This document shows, piece by piece, positions 43,761 to 56,921 of a stretch of 64,000 nt of DNA (within the stretch, counting starts at the first letter, position 1; the number at the start of each line of letters is the position of its first letter). Source of the stretch: Bacteroides acidifaciens (GTDB lineage Bacteria; Bacteroidota; Bacteroidia; Bacteroidales; Bacteroidaceae). The notes below the pieces were generated by a model. The model ran no database searches, was not told the origin of the DNA, and saw only the letters and a list, made by a program, of their open reading frames with translations. A program made the position numbers and the translations under genes. Location of the stretch: NCBI RefSeq assembly GCF_903181435.1, contig NZ_CAEUHO010000001.1:248001-312000 (forward strand). The letters are read 5' to 3'.

Positions 43761-46004
43761 ATGGTATATGATGTGACTATGTTAGAAGCCTTCTATGCTG
43801 CTTATAAAGGAAAGCTGGAACACGTGCGGGCTGTATTGAAACGTCCTTTGACGTTAGCCGAGAAAATCTTGTATGCTCATCTTTATGATGCGGCTGATGT
43901 GAAAGACTACAAACGGGGAGAGGATTATGTGAATTTCCGTCCCGACCGAGTGGCTATGCAGGACGCTACCGCCCAGATGGCTCTGCTCCAATTCATGAAT
44001 GCGGGTAAAGACCGGTCAGCCGTACCTTCAACGGTGCATTGCGACCACTTGATACAAGCCTATAAAGGAGCGAAGGAAGACATCGCCACGGCAAGAATGA
44101 CCAACGAAGAAGTGTACGACTTCCTTCGCGACGTCTCTTCCCGCTACGGTATTGGCTTTTGGAAACCGGGAGCCGGCATTATCCACCAGGTAGTACTCGA
44201 AAATTATGCATTCCCTGGCGGAATGATGGTGGGAACGGACTCTCACACCCCCAACGCGGGTGGTCTGGGCATGGTGGCTATCGGCGTCGGCGGTGCGGAT
44301 GCCGTGGACGTGATGACAGGCATGGAATGGGAACTGAAAATGCCAAAAATTATCGGTGTCCGTCTGACCGGAAAACTGAACGGCTGGGCATCTCCGAAAG
44401 ATGTCATTCTGAAACTCGCCGGCATTCTCACCGTGAAAGGTGGAACGAATGCTATCATCGAATACTTCGGTCCCGGCACCGAATTTCTTTCCGCCACCGG
44501 AAAGGCAACCATCTGTAATATGGGTGCCGAGGTAGGGGCTACCACCTCGCTTTTCCCGTTCGACAGGCGCATGGCTACCTATTTGAGGGCTACCGGAAGG
44601 GAATGTGTGGTCGACTTGGCAGAATCCGTTGGCGCTGACCTTCGGGCGGACGAAGTCGTGACGGATGAGCCTGCGAAATATTACGACCGTGTCATCGAAA
44701 TCGACTTGTCGGAACTCGAACCCTATATCAACGGTCCTTTCACACCGGACGCTGCCACGCCTATCTCCGAATTTGCGGAAAAAGTGTTGTTGAACGGTTA
44801 TCCCCGTAAGATGGAAGTCGGACTCATTGGTTCGTGCACTAACTCTTCTTATCAGGATTTGAGCCGTGCCGCTTCCTTGGCCAAACAAGTAGCCGAAAAG
44901 AACTTGAGTGTAGCTGCCCCGCTGATTGTGAATCCGGGTTCGGAACAGATTCGCGCCACTGCCGAGAGGGATGGAATGATTGGTGCTTTTGAACAGATAG
45001 GCGCTACCATAATGGCGAACGCGTGCGGTCCGTGCATCGGTCAGTGGAAACGTGAGACGGACGACCCGACACGGAAGAACTCCATCGTTACCTCTTTCAA
45101 CCGTAACTTTGCGAAACGTGCCGACGGTAACCCCAATACTTATGCTTTCGTCGCTTCTCCCGAACTGACTATGGCACTGACTATCGCGGGCGACCTGTGC
45201 TTCAATCCTTTGAAAGACAGACTTGTGAACCATGACGGCGAAAAGGTGAAACTGACGGAACCTGTCGGAGACGAACTTCCTTTGAGAGGCTTTGCGCAAG
45301 GAAACGAAGGTTACATCGCCCCACACGGAGCGAAAACGGAAATCAAGGTGAAACCGGACTCCCAACGTCTCCAGTTACTGACTCCTTTCCCGGCTTGGGA
45401 TGGTCAAGACTTGCTGAATATGCCGCTGCTAATCAAAGCACAAGGCAAATGCACCACCGACCATATTTCCATGGCGGGGCCGTGGCTCCGCTTTCGCGGG
45501 CATTTGGAGAATATCTCCGACAATATGTTGATGGGAGCAGTCAATGCCTTTAACGGGGAAACGAACAAGGTTTGGAACCGTTCGACAAATACATACGGAA
45601 CAGTCTCCGGCACAGCGAAAATGTACAAGTCCCAGGGAATTCCCTCTATCGTCGTTGCCGAAGAGAATTATGGTGAAGGTTCCAGTCGTGAGCACGCTGC
45701 TATGGAACCGCGTTTCCTGAATGTCCGTGTGATTCTCGCCAAAAGTTTCGCCCGCATTCATGAAACGAATTTGAAGAAACAAGGTATGCTTGCCCTGACA
45801 TTTGTCGATAAGGCCGACTACGATAAGATTCGTGAGCATGATGTCCTTTCCGTACTCGGTCTGGTGCACTTTGCGCCGGGACGTAACCTGACTGTCGTCC
45901 TTCATCACGATGACGGGACGAAAGAGAGTTTTGAAGTGCAACACACATATAACGAACAGCAGATTGCCTGGTTCCGTGCCGGTTCTGCCTTAAACGCAAG
46001 ATAA
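43761..46004 (+). CDS. acn: Aconitate hydratase
   Basis: 747 residues, the mitochondrial-type (AcnA-like) length. It isomerises citrate to isocitrate with a [4Fe-4S] cluster. Motifs: '[26 protein letters not shown]' (substrate binding), '[17 protein letters not shown]' (first cluster Cys) and '[14 protein letters not shown]' (second and third Cys). The swivel domain has '[21 protein letters not shown]'. First gene of acn-icd-gltA, which turns oxaloacetate plus acetyl-CoA into 2-oxoglutarate for glutamate synthesis. The next gene follows after 19 bases. Confidence 0.97.
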   Translation: MVYDVTMLEAFYAAYKGKLEHVRAVLKRPLTLAEKILYAHLYDAADVKDYKRGEDYVNFRPDRVAMQDATAQMALLQFMNAGKDRSAVPSTVHCDHLIQAYKGAKEDIATARMTNEEVYDFLRDVSSRYGIGFWKPGAGIIHQVVLENYAFPGGMMVGTDSHTPNAGGLGMVAIGVGGADAVDVMTGMEWELKMPKIIGVRLTGKLNGWASPKDVILKLAGILTVKGGTNAIIEYFGPGTEFLSATGKATICNMGAEVGATTSLFPFDRRMATYLRATGRECVVDLAESVGADLRADEVVTDEPAKYYDRVIEIDLSELEPYINGPFTPDAATPISEFAEKVLLNGYPRKMEVGLIGSCTNSSYQDLSRAASLAKQVAEKNLSVAAPLIVNPGSEQIRATAERDGMIGAFEQIGATIMANACGPCIGQWKRETDDPTRKNSIVTSFNRNFAKRADGNPNTYAFVASPELTMALTIAGDLCFNPLKDRLVNHDGEKVKLTEPVGDELPLRGFAQGNEGYIAPHGAKTEIKVKPDSQRLQLLTPFPAWDGQDLLNMPLLIKAQGKCTTDHISMAGPWLRFRGHLENISDNMLMGAVNAFNGETNKVWNRSTNTYGTVSGTAKMYKSQGIPSIVVAEENYGEGSSREHAAMEPRFLNVRVILAKSFARIHETNLKKQGMLALTFVDKADYDKIREHDVLSVLGLVHFAPGRNLTVVLHHDDGTKESFEVQHTYNEQQIAWFRAGSALNAR

Positions 46005-46023
46005 CTAAACGCCTGATAAAAAG

Positions 46024-47214
46024 ATGAGCAAAATAACAATGAAAGCAGTTGGTACGCTGCTGGTGCCCAATATACCTACCGTACCTTATATCACCGGAGA
46101 CGGAGTGGGAGCCGAGGTAACTCCTTCCATGCAGGCTGTTGTAGATGCGGCCGTTCGGAAAGCCTATGGTGGCAAACGCCGCATTGAATGGAAAGAAGTG
46201 CTGGCAGGCGAACGAGCCTTCAACGAGACAGGTTCGTGGTTGCCGGACGAAACAATGGAAACCTTTCAGGAATACCTGGTAGGAATCAAAGGTCCGTTGA
46301 CAACTCCCGTCGGGGGCGGTATCCGTTCGCTGAATGTAGCCTTGCGCCAGACGCTCGACTTATATGTATGCCTTCGTCCCGTCCGTTGGTATCAGGGAGT
46401 ACAGTCGCCTGTCAAATCACCGGAGAAAGTGAATATGTGTGTGTTCCGTGAAAATACGGAAGATATTTATGCAGGTATCGAATGGGAAGCCGGAACTCCG
46501 GAAGCAGAAAAGTTCTATCAATTCCTGAAAGACGAAATGGGCGTGACAAAAGTCCGTTTCCCGGAAACCTCTTCTTTCGGTGTGAAACCTGTATCACGTG
46601 AGGGCACGGAGCGTCTTGTACGTGCTGCCTGCCAGTATGCGCTCAACCATCATTTGCCATCCGTAACGCTGGTGCATAAAGGGAATATCATGAAGTTTAC
46701 CGAAGGTGGTTTCAAAAAATGGGGCTACGAACTGGCGCAACGTGAGTTTGCCGATGCTTTGGCAGATGGCAGACTGGTGATAAAAGATTGCATTGCGGAT
46801 GCTTTCTTGCAAAATACACTCCTGATTCCCGAAGAATATTCCGTGATAGCCACCTTAAACCTCAACGGAGACTACGTTTCCGACCAACTGGCGGCCATGG
46901 TAGGCGGTATCGGCATCGCTCCGGGAGCAAATATCAACTACCGGACAGGTCATGCCATCTTTGAAGCGACTCATGGAACAGCCCCCAATATTGCGGGAAA
47001 AAATGTGGTGAACCCTTGCTCTATTATCCTTTCGGCAGTAATGATGCTCGAATATTTTAACTGGAAAGAAGCGGCTGCTCTGATAGAGAAAGCCTTGGAA
47101 CAAAGCTTCCTGGATGCTCGCGCTACACACGATTTAGCCCGTTTTATGCCGAATGGAACCTCCCTCTCTACTTCCGCTTTCACTCGTGAGATCGTGGAAA
47201 GAATTGAAAAATAG
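46024..47214 (+). CDS. icd: Isocitrate dehydrogenase (NADP-dependent type)
   Basis: 396 residues, similar in size and motifs to bacterial NADP-IDH. '[25 protein letters not shown]' is the N-terminal signature, '[32 protein letters not shown]' the substrate-binding segment (Ser/Arg), '[15 protein letters not shown]' and '[23 protein letters not shown]' further family motifs, and '[26 protein letters not shown]' plus '[14 protein letters not shown]' the metal and cofactor sites. It makes 2-oxoglutarate and reducing power in the cytosol. It is the middle gene, 26 bases before gltA. Confidence 0.95.
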   Translation: MSKITMKAVGTLLVPNIPTVPYITGDGVGAEVTPSMQAVVDAAVRKAYGGKRRIEWKEVLAGERAFNETGSWLPDETMETFQEYLVGIKGPLTTPVGGGIRSLNVALRQTLDLYVCLRPVRWYQGVQSPVKSPEKVNMCVFRENTEDIYAGIEWEAGTPEAEKFYQFLKDEMGVTKVRFPETSSFGVKPVSREGTERLVRAACQYALNHHLPSVTLVHKGNIMKFTEGGFKKWGYELAQREFADALADGRLVIKDCIADAFLQNTLLIPEEYSVIATLNLNGDYVSDQLAAMVGGIGIAPGANINYRTGHAIFEATHGTAPNIAGKNVVNPCSIILSAVMMLEYFNWKEAAALIEKALEQSFLDARATHDLARFMPNGTSLSTSAFTREIVERIEK

Positions 47215-47240
47215 AAGTAACGAATAAAAAACGAAGAAAG

Positions 47241-48584
47241 ATGAAAAAAGAGTATTTGATTTACAAGCTTTCCGAGGATATGAAAGAAGCTACCCGGATT
47301 GATAATGAATTGTTCCCGAAATTTGATGTGAAGCGCGGGTTGCGTAATGAAGACGGCACGGGTGTATTGGTAGGTTTAACTAGAATCGGTAATGTAGTAG
47401 GGTATGAACGTGTGCCGGGCGGTGGGTTGAAACCCATACCGGGGAAACTGTTCTATCGCGGTTATGATGTAGAAGATATTTCTCACGCTATAATCAAAGA
47501 GAAACGCTTCGGCTTCGAAGAAGTGGCTTACCTATTGCTTTCCGGACGTCTGCCGGATAAAGAAGAATTGCTTTCTTTCCGTGAGTTGATTAACGACAAC
47601 ATGCCGTTGGAACAGAAAACGAAAATGAACATCATCGAGTTGGAAGGAAACAACATCATGAATATTCTTTCACGCAGCGTACTCGAAATGTATCGTTTTG
47701 ACGCGAATGCGGATGATACTTCCCGGGATAACCTGATGCGTCAGAGTATTGAACTGATTTCAAAGTTCCCTACTATCATCGCTTATGCTTATAATATGCT
47801 TCGTCATGCTACTTTCGGACGTTCTCTGCATATCCGCCATCCGCAGGAAAAGCTGTCTATTGCCGAAAACTTCCTGTATATGCTGAAAAAAGACTATACC
47901 GAACTGGATGCACGCACCCTCGATTTGTTATTGATTCTTCAGGCAGAGCACGGTGGTGGTAATAACTCCACTTTCACCGTTCGTGTTACTTCTTCTACCG
48001 GAACAGATACTTATTCGGCCATTGCCGCAGGTATCGGTTCGCTGAAAGGCCCGCTTCACGGAGGTGCCAATATTCAGGTTGCCGACATGTTCCACCATCT
48101 GAAAGAAAATATCAAAGACTGGACAAGTGTAGATGAAATAGACACTTACTTCACCCGAATGTTGAACAAAGAAGTGTATAACAAGACCGGACTGATTTAT
48201 GGTATCGGACATGCCGTTTATACCATCTCCGACCCTCGTGCTCTTCTATTGAAAGAACTGGCTCGCGACCTTGCCCGTGAAAAAGGCAGAGAAAACGAAT
48301 TTGCTTTCCTCGAACTGCTGGAAGAACGTGCCATCGCTACTTTCGGACGGGTTAAAAACAATGGAAAGACTGTCTCCAGTAACATCGACTTCTACTCGGG
48401 CTTCGTGTATGAAATGATCGGTTTGCCGCAGGAAATCTTCACTCCGCTATTTGCCATGGCACGTATCGTAGGCTGGTGTGCACACCGCAATGAAGAATTG
48501 ACCTTCGATGGTAAACGGATTATCCGCCCGGCTTATAAGAATGTACTTGATGATTTGGCTTATATCCCAATTAAGAAACGCTGA
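47241..48584 (+). CDS. gltA: Citrate synthase
   Basis: 447 residues. Catalytic motifs are 'LKGPLHGGANIQVADM' (active-site His), 'IYGIGHAVYTISDPRA' (second His) and 'VSSNIDFYSGFVYEMIGLP' (catalytic Asp), with 'GWCAHRNEE' near the end. The N-terminal extension 'LFPKFDVKRGLRNEDGTGVLVGLTRIGNVVGYERVPGG' is typical of the longer Bacteroidetes/Firmicutes form. It condenses acetyl-CoA and oxaloacetate. Last gene of acn-icd-gltA, followed by a terminator at 48619. Confidence 0.95.
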   Translation: MKKEYLIYKLSEDMKEATRIDNELFPKFDVKRGLRNEDGTGVLVGLTRIGNVVGYERVPGGGLKPIPGKLFYRGYDVEDISHAIIKEKRFGFEEVAYLLLSGRLPDKEELLSFRELINDNMPLEQKTKMNIIELEGNNIMNILSRSVLEMYRFDANADDTSRDNLMRQSIELISKFPTIIAYAYNMLRHATFGRSLHIRHPQEKLSIAENFLYMLKKDYTELDARTLDLLLILQAEHGGGNNSTFTVRVTSSTGTDTYSAIAAGIGSLKGPLHGGANIQVADMFHHLKENIKDWTSVDEIDTYFTRMLNKEVYNKTGLIYGIGHAVYTISDPRALLLKELARDLAREKGRENEFAFLELLEERAIATFGRVKNNGKTVSSNIDFYSGFVYEMIGLPQEIFTPLFAMARIVGWCAHRNEELTFDGKRIIRPAYKNVLDDLAYIPIKKR

Positions 48585-48618
48585 TAAGAACCAATCCTTT
48601 TATTAAATAGATAAGTAA

Positions 48619-48659
48619 TCCCGGATGTGTGCCCGATCATTTCAGACGTGCATCCGGGA
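48619..48659 (+). terminator. Terminator of acn-icd-gltA
   Basis: Perfect 9-bp stem tcccggatg / catccggga with a 23-base loop that contains a further gtg / cgtg-type pairing, followed by AATTTTAC. It begins 35 bases after the gltA stop. Confidence 0.75.
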
Positions 48660-48748
48660 AATTTTACATTTTCTCCTTTTTTATGTTCGTAAAAGAATGT
48701 ATTTCAGATTCTTTCTATTTTTTGTATCGTCGTTTATCTCCTTTTTGT

Positions 48749-48756
48749 TATTTTTG
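48749..48756 (+). promoter_or_regulatory. -7 promoter element of the steroid-reductase-type operon
   Basis: TATTTTTG lies 22 bases before the first ATG; the nearest upstream TTTG (48721-48724) is 24 bases away, slightly beyond the usual spacing. Confidence 0.5.
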
Positions 48757-48777
48757 CGTGTTACAAAATAGATCGCT

Positions 48778-49539
48778 ATGAATATAAATACTTTTAATCT
48801 GTTTCTGGGTGTGATGAGCCTGATTGCTTTGTTTGTTTTTATCGCCCTTTACTTTGTAAAAGCCGGATATGGTATTTTCCGCACAGCATCGTGGGGCGTA
48901 GCTATCTCCAATAAACTAGCCTGGATATTGATGGAAGCTCCGGTTTTTGTGGTGATGTGTGTGATGTGGATCTATTCCGAACGTCGGTTCGAGCCGGTGA
49001 TTTTCACTTTCTTCCTCTTCTTTCAAATCCACTATTTTCAGCGTGCTTTCCTCTTCCCTTTGCTATTGAAAGGGAAAAGTAAGATGCCATTGGCAATCAT
49101 GTCGATGGGAGTTCTTTTTAATCTGCTGAATGGCTATATGCAAGGAAAATGGATTTTCTATCTTGCTCCCGAAACGATGTATCAAGCCGATTGGTTCACT
49201 TCACCGTGGTTTATTATAGGCACACTGCTCTTTTTCGCAGGTATGCTGTTGAACTGGCATTCGGATTATATCATCCGCCATTTGCGCAAACCGGGAGACA
49301 CCCGGCATTATCTGCCTCAAAAAGGCATGTACCGTTATGTCACTTCCGCCAACTATTTCGGTGAGATAGTAGAATGGGCAGGTTGGGCGATACTCACTTG
49401 TTCACTTTCCGGTCTGGTCTTCCTTTGGTGGACGATTGCTAACCTTGTTCCCCGTGCCAACGCTATTTGGTGTCGTTACCGCGAAGAATTCGGAGACGCA
49501 GTGGGAGAACGGAAACGAGTGTTTCCTTTCCTTTATTAG
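48778..49539 (+). CDS. Steroid 5-alpha-reductase-family membrane enzyme
   Basis: 253 residues, about six to seven membrane segments (for example LFLGVMSLIALFVFIALYF, FVVMCVMWIY, VIFTFFLFFQIHYF, PWFIIGTLLFFAGMLLNW, WAGWAILTCSLSGLVFLWW). The C-terminal region has the SRD5A signature: 'HSDYIIRHLRKPGDTRHYLPQKGMYRYVTSANYFGEIVEWAGWA', and a terminal 'CRYREEFGDAVGERKRVFPFLY' like the YREKFGDYPKxRKxxxPF ending of mammalian SRD5A1. The family reduces the delta-4 double bond of 3-oxo-steroids with NADPH, giving 5-alpha (allo) products. In gut Bacteroidetes such enzymes are known to reduce 3-oxo-delta-4 bile acids. The two genes downstream fit the same pathway. Confidence 0.87.
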   Translation: MNINTFNLFLGVMSLIALFVFIALYFVKAGYGIFRTASWGVAISNKLAWILMEAPVFVVMCVMWIYSERRFEPVIFTFFLFFQIHYFQRAFLFPLLLKGKSKMPLAIMSMGVLFNLLNGYMQGKWIFYLAPETMYQADWFTSPWFIIGTLLFFAGMLLNWHSDYIIRHLRKPGDTRHYLPQKGMYRYVTSANYFGEIVEWAGWAILTCSLSGLVFLWWTIANLVPRANAIWCRYREEFGDAVGERKRVFPFLY

Positions 49540-49590
49540 GGGCGCTTTTCATCATGACTTACGTATGACTTAAATAAAATATCAACTACT

Positions 49591-50814
49591 ATGGAAACTA
49601 AACTTTTTAGCCCGGTCACCTTCGGACCTTTGACGCTGCGGAATCGAACAATCCGTTCGGCAGCTTTTGAGAGCATGTGTCCGGAGAATACTCCCACGCA
49701 GATGTTGCTGGATTACCATCGGTCGGTAGCTGCGGGGGGAGTGGGTATGACAACAGTGGCTTATGCCGCCGTGACACAAAGCGGACTTTCTTTCGACCGT
49801 CAGTTGTGGTTGCGTCCGTCCATTATTCCCCGTTTACACGAACTGACAAAAGCCGTGCACGATGAAGGTGCCGCAGTAGGTATACAAATCGGGCATTGTG
49901 GAAATATGTCCCATAAAAATATATGTGGTGTCACTCCTATATCCGCATCTTCAGGCTTCAACCTCTATTCTCCTACGTTTGTGCGTGGAATGGAAAAAGA
50001 GGAGCTTCCGGAAATGGCGAAAGCGTATGGAAATGCAGTCAATCTGGCGAGGAAAGCCGGGTTTGACGCCGTTGAAGTACATGCGGGGCACGGCTATTTG
50101 ATTAGTCAATTCCTGTCTCCCTACACCAATCATCGGAAAGATGAATATGGCGGTTCGCTCGAAAACCGGATGCGTTTTATGGATATGGTGATGGAAGAAG
50201 TGATGAAAGCGGCGGGCAATGATATGGCAGTTTTCGTAAAAATGAATATGCGCGACGGCTTCAAAGGAGGAATGGAGATTGACGAATCCATACAAGTGGC
50301 CAAACGTCTGTTGGAACTTGGCGCTCATGGATTGGTGTTGAGTGGTGGTTTTGTCAGCAAAGCGCCGATGTATGTAATGAGAGGTGCCATGCCGATTCGT
50401 TCGATGTCTTACTATATGAATTGTTGGTGGCTGAAATACGGAGTCCGTATGTTTGGCAAATGGATGATACCCTCTGTACCCTTCAAAGAGGCCTATTTCC
50501 TTGAAGATGCACTGAAATTCCGTGCGGCTCTTCCGGATGCGCCGTTGATTTATGTCGGTGGTCTTGTTTCCCGTCAGAAAATAGATGAAGTGCTCGATTC
50601 CGGTTTTGATGCCGTGCAGATGGCGAGAGCTTTGCTCAACGAACCGGGATTCGTGAACCGGATGAAGCAGGAAGAACAAGCACGTTGCAACTGTGGACAC
50701 AGTAATTATTGCATAGGACGTATGTATACGATAGAAATGGCTTGTCATCAACATTTGAAAGAACAATTACCTTCCTCTTTACAAAAGGAGATTGATAAAC
50801 TGGAGAAAAAATGA
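49591..50814 (+). CDS. OYE-family flavin oxidoreductase, candidate steroid/bile acid 5-beta-reductase
   Basis: 407 residues. TIM-barrel old-yellow-enzyme domain: 'LFSPVTFGPLTLRNRTIRSA' (N-terminus), 'GIQIGHCGNMSHKN', 'GFDAVEVHAGHGYLISQFLSPYTNHRKDEYGGSLENRMRF' (family signature with HxxH-like active site), 'IYVGGLVSRQKIDEVLDSGFDAVQMARALLNEPGF' (FMN phosphate loop). A cysteine motif follows at residues 366, 368, 374 and 385, like the [4Fe-4S] site of BaiCD/2,4-dienoyl-CoA reductases, but the protein then ends, without their C-terminal NAD(P)/FAD domains. OYE relatives in gut Bacteroidetes reduce 3-oxo-delta-4 bile acids to 5-beta products. Overlaps the next gene by four bases (ATGA), so tightly coupled. 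Confidence 0.8.
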   Translation: METKLFSPVTFGPLTLRNRTIRSAAFESMCPENTPTQMLLDYHRSVAAGGVGMTTVAYAAVTQSGLSFDRQLWLRPSIIPRLHELTKAVHDEGAAVGIQIGHCGNMSHKNICGVTPISASSGFNLYSPTFVRGMEKEELPEMAKAYGNAVNLARKAGFDAVEVHAGHGYLISQFLSPYTNHRKDEYGGSLENRMRFMDMVMEEVMKAAGNDMAVFVKMNMRDGFKGGMEIDESIQVAKRLLELGAHGLVLSGGFVSKAPMYVMRGAMPIRSMSYYMNCWWLKYGVRMFGKWMIPSVPFKEAYFLEDALKFRAALPDAPLIYVGGLVSRQKIDEVLDSGFDAVQMARALLNEPGFVNRMKQEEQARCNCGHSNYCIGRMYTIEMACHQHLKEQLPSSLQKEIDKLEKK

Positions 50815-51662
50815 GTGAAATGAAATGGGCAATCATCACCGGTGCGGACGGAGGAATGGGAACAGAAATAACACGTGCCGTAGCCAAAGCCGATTATCGA
50901 ATCATTATGGCTTGTTATCATCCGAAGAAAGCGGAGATTGTTCGTGAACGTTTGAGCAAGGAAACCGGAAACCCGGATTTGGAGGTTATGGCTCTTGACT
51001 TATCTTCCATGCAATCCGTGATTTCTTTTGTCAGCCGGATCTCAGAAAGGAACCTTCCCATCGCTTTGTTGATGAATAATGCCGGAACAATGGAGACAGG
51101 CTTTCATACTACTTCCGAAGGATTCGAACGAACGGTAAGTGTGAACTATATAGGACCTTATCTGCTTACCCGGAAATTAATTCCGCTGATGGTGCGTGGA
51201 GCGCGTATCGTAAATATGGTTTCCTGTACATACGCAATCGGCAAGCTCGACTTCCCTGATTTCTTTTATAGGGGGAGAGCGGGAGAGTTTTGGAGGATTC
51301 CTGTTTACAGTAACACGAAGCTGGCTTTACTGTTGTTTACTTTCGAGCTTTCCGAGCAACTTCGGGAGAAGGGAATTACCGTCAATGCTGCCGATCCGGG
51401 AATTGTTTCTACTGATATCATCACTATGCACAAGTGGTTCGATCCGTTGACCGATATTTTTTTCCGTCCTTTTATCCGTAAACCCAAGAAAGGGGCTTCT
51501 ACGGCAATCGGTTTACTGTTGGACGAGAAGGAAGCCGGTGTGACAGGACAACTGTATGTCAGTAACCACCGGAAAAACTTGTCTGATAAATACACGAATC
51601 ATGTGCAAAAAGAGCAGTTGTGGGAGGTAACGGAACGTGTGTTGGCGAGTTGGCTGAAGTAG
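50811..51662 (+). CDS. SDR-family oxidoreductase, candidate hydroxysteroid dehydrogenase
   Basis: 283 residues. Classical/extended SDR (retinol-dehydrogenase-like) motifs: 'AIITGADGGMGTEITRAVA' (TGxxxGxG cofactor loop), 'LLMNNAGTME' (NNAG), a serine in 'IVNMVSCTYAIG', and the catalytic 'YSNTK' (YxxxK) followed by 'LALLLFTFELSEQLREKGITVNAADPGIVSTDI'. The insert between Ser and Tyr ('LDFPDFFYRGRAGEFWRIP') is typical of the RDH/WWOX-like group. Co-occurrence with 5-alpha- and 5-beta-reductase-type genes suggests a 3-beta (or 3-alpha) hydroxysteroid dehydrogenase that reduces the 3-oxo group. The substrate is inferred from context only. Confidence 0.8.
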   Translation: MSEMKWAIITGADGGMGTEITRAVAKADYRIIMACYHPKKAEIVRERLSKETGNPDLEVMALDLSSMQSVISFVSRISERNLPIALLMNNAGTMETGFHTTSEGFERTVSVNYIGPYLLTRKLIPLMVRGARIVNMVSCTYAIGKLDFPDFFYRGRAGEFWRIPVYSNTKLALLLFTFELSEQLREKGITVNAADPGIVSTDIITMHKWFDPLTDIFFRPFIRKPKKGASTAIGLLLDEKEAGVTGQLYVSNHRKNLSDKYTNHVQKEQLWEVTERVLASWLK

Positions 51663-51770
51663 GGTTTCTTTTCTTTTTTTATTTAAATTATCTAGTATTT
51701 ACTTATATATAGGTATTGTACATATCTATATACTTCATTTTTGTTGTCTTATTTTTACCAATAGATAGGG

Positions 51771-51803
51771 ATTGTTTAGCACTTCTTTTTCTGCTTACCT
51801 TTG
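51771..51803 (+). promoter_or_regulatory. Promoter of xusABC
   Basis: ATTG (51771-51774), 21 bases, then TACCTTTG (51796-51803), close to the Bacteroides consensus. Iron control is likely for this operon, but I cannot identify a Fur site by eye in the AT-rich upstream sequence. Confidence 0.6.
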
Positions 51804-51854
51804 CATCGCTTTTAGAACAATGAAAAAGTTATAAAGTAAAAAGGTAAAAAGGAG

Positions 51855-55698
<3,844 letters not shown>

Positions 55699-55787
55699 TA
55701 CACTCGGTTAAATAGAGAATCTTTTGTAGATAAAAGCCTGCCGAGCGGAAAGCTTTACAGGCTTTTTCAAGAAATAGGATTGAAAAC

Positions 55788-56921
55788 ATGAAAAAAATAT
55801 TCAGAAAGATACATTTGTGGCTTTCCGTCCCTTTCGGACTGATAATAACTCTTGTCTGCTTCTCCGGTGCCATGCTGGTATTTGAAAATGAGGTGAATGA
55901 GTGGTCTCGACGCGATCTTTACTACGTAGAAATGGTAAAGGAGTCTCCTTTACCTATGGATAAGCTGCTTGAAAAAGTGGCGACGATATTGCCTGACAGT
56001 GTATCGGTGACCGGTGTCAGCATATCTTCTGATCCCGGACGTGCGTATCAGGTTAGTCTTTCCAAACCACGTCGTGCATCTTTGTATGTAGATCAGTATA
56101 CGGGTGAAGTAAAAGGAAAAAGCGAGCGTAGCGGCTTTTTTATGTTTATGTTCCGAATGCATCGCTGGCTGCTGGATAGTATGAATCCGGGAAATGAAGG
56201 GATCTTTTGGGGCAAAATGATTGTAGGTGTCAGTACGCTTTTACTTGTTTTTGTACTGATTTCGGGAATTGTCATTTGGTGGCCGCGTACACGTAAAGCA
56301 TTGAAGAATAGCCTGACAATAACAGCAACAAAAGGTTGGCGAAGGTTTTGGTATGACTTGCATGTGGCAGGTGGAATGTATGCTCTGATCTTTCTACTGG
56401 CTATGGCACTGACGGGATTGACCTGGTCTTTTCCGTGGTATCGGACGGCTTTTTATAAGGTCTTAGGGGTGGAAGTACAGCAACGTTCCGCCCAAGGACA
56501 TGAACAGAAAAGTGATGCTCAAAAGGGGGATACCAAATCGGCAGTCCATCGGGAAAAGAAACCATTCGCTTATTGGCAGGAGGTTTATGATAAACTAAGT
56601 CGCCAGAATCCGGAATATAAGCAAATCAGTATTTCTTCCGGTACGGCAAGTGTGTCTTTCAACCGTTTCGGGAATCAGCGGGCATCTGACCGTTATTCTT
56701 TCAATACGGATAATGGTGAATTTACAGAAACAAGTCTTTATCAACATCAAGACAAGTCAGGAAAGATTCGTGGTTGGATTTATTCTGTGCATGTTGGTAA
56801 CTGGGGAGGAATGTTTACTCGCATACTTACCTTTATTGCTGCCTTATTGGGGGCTGCACTACCACTGACTGGATATTATCTATGGATAAAAAAACTCATA
56901 AATTGTACGGTTTTGAACTAA
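55788..56921 (+). CDS. xusC: XusC-like PepSY-domain inner-membrane protein
   Basis: 377 residues. PepSY-TM layout: the first membrane helix is at about 10-33 ('LWLSVPFGLIITLVCFSGAMLVFENE'). A periplasmic PepSY domain follows, and 'MFMFRMHRWLLDSMNPGNEGIFWGKMIVGVSTLLLVFVLISGIVIWWPRTRKAL' holds helix 2 with the conserved His. Helix 3 is in 'YDLHVAGGMYALIFLLAMALTGLTWSF', and helix 4 is 'ILTFIAALLGAALPLTGYYLWIKK' at the C-terminus. Family members act as ferric-siderophore or ferric reductases in the inner membrane; in the xus operon XusC is needed for siderophore use. It lies 89 bases after xusB. Confidence 0.85.
   Translation: MKKIFRKIHLWLSVPFGLIITLVCFSGAMLVFENEVNEWSRRDLYYVEMVKESPLPMDKLLEKVATILPDSVSVTGVSISSDPGRAYQVSLSKPRRASLYVDQYTGEVKGKSERSGFFMFMFRMHRWLLDSMNPGNEGIFWGKMIVGVSTLLLVFVLISGIVIWWPRTRKALKNSLTITATKGWRRFWYDLHVAGGMYALIFLLAMALTGLTWSFPWYRTAFYKVLGVEVQQRSAQGHEQKSDAQKGDTKSAVHREKKPFAYWQEVYDKLSRQNPEYKQISISSGTASVSFNRFGNQRASDRYSFNTDNGEFTETSLYQHQDKSGKIRGWIYSVHVGNWGGMFTRILTFIAALLGAALPLTGYYLWIKKLINCTVLN

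Noticed and set aside
44028..45365. 445-codon minus-strand frame opposite acn
   Set aside because: Antisense shadow of acn with the same low-complexity features; the equal length to the ilvB shadow is coincidence.
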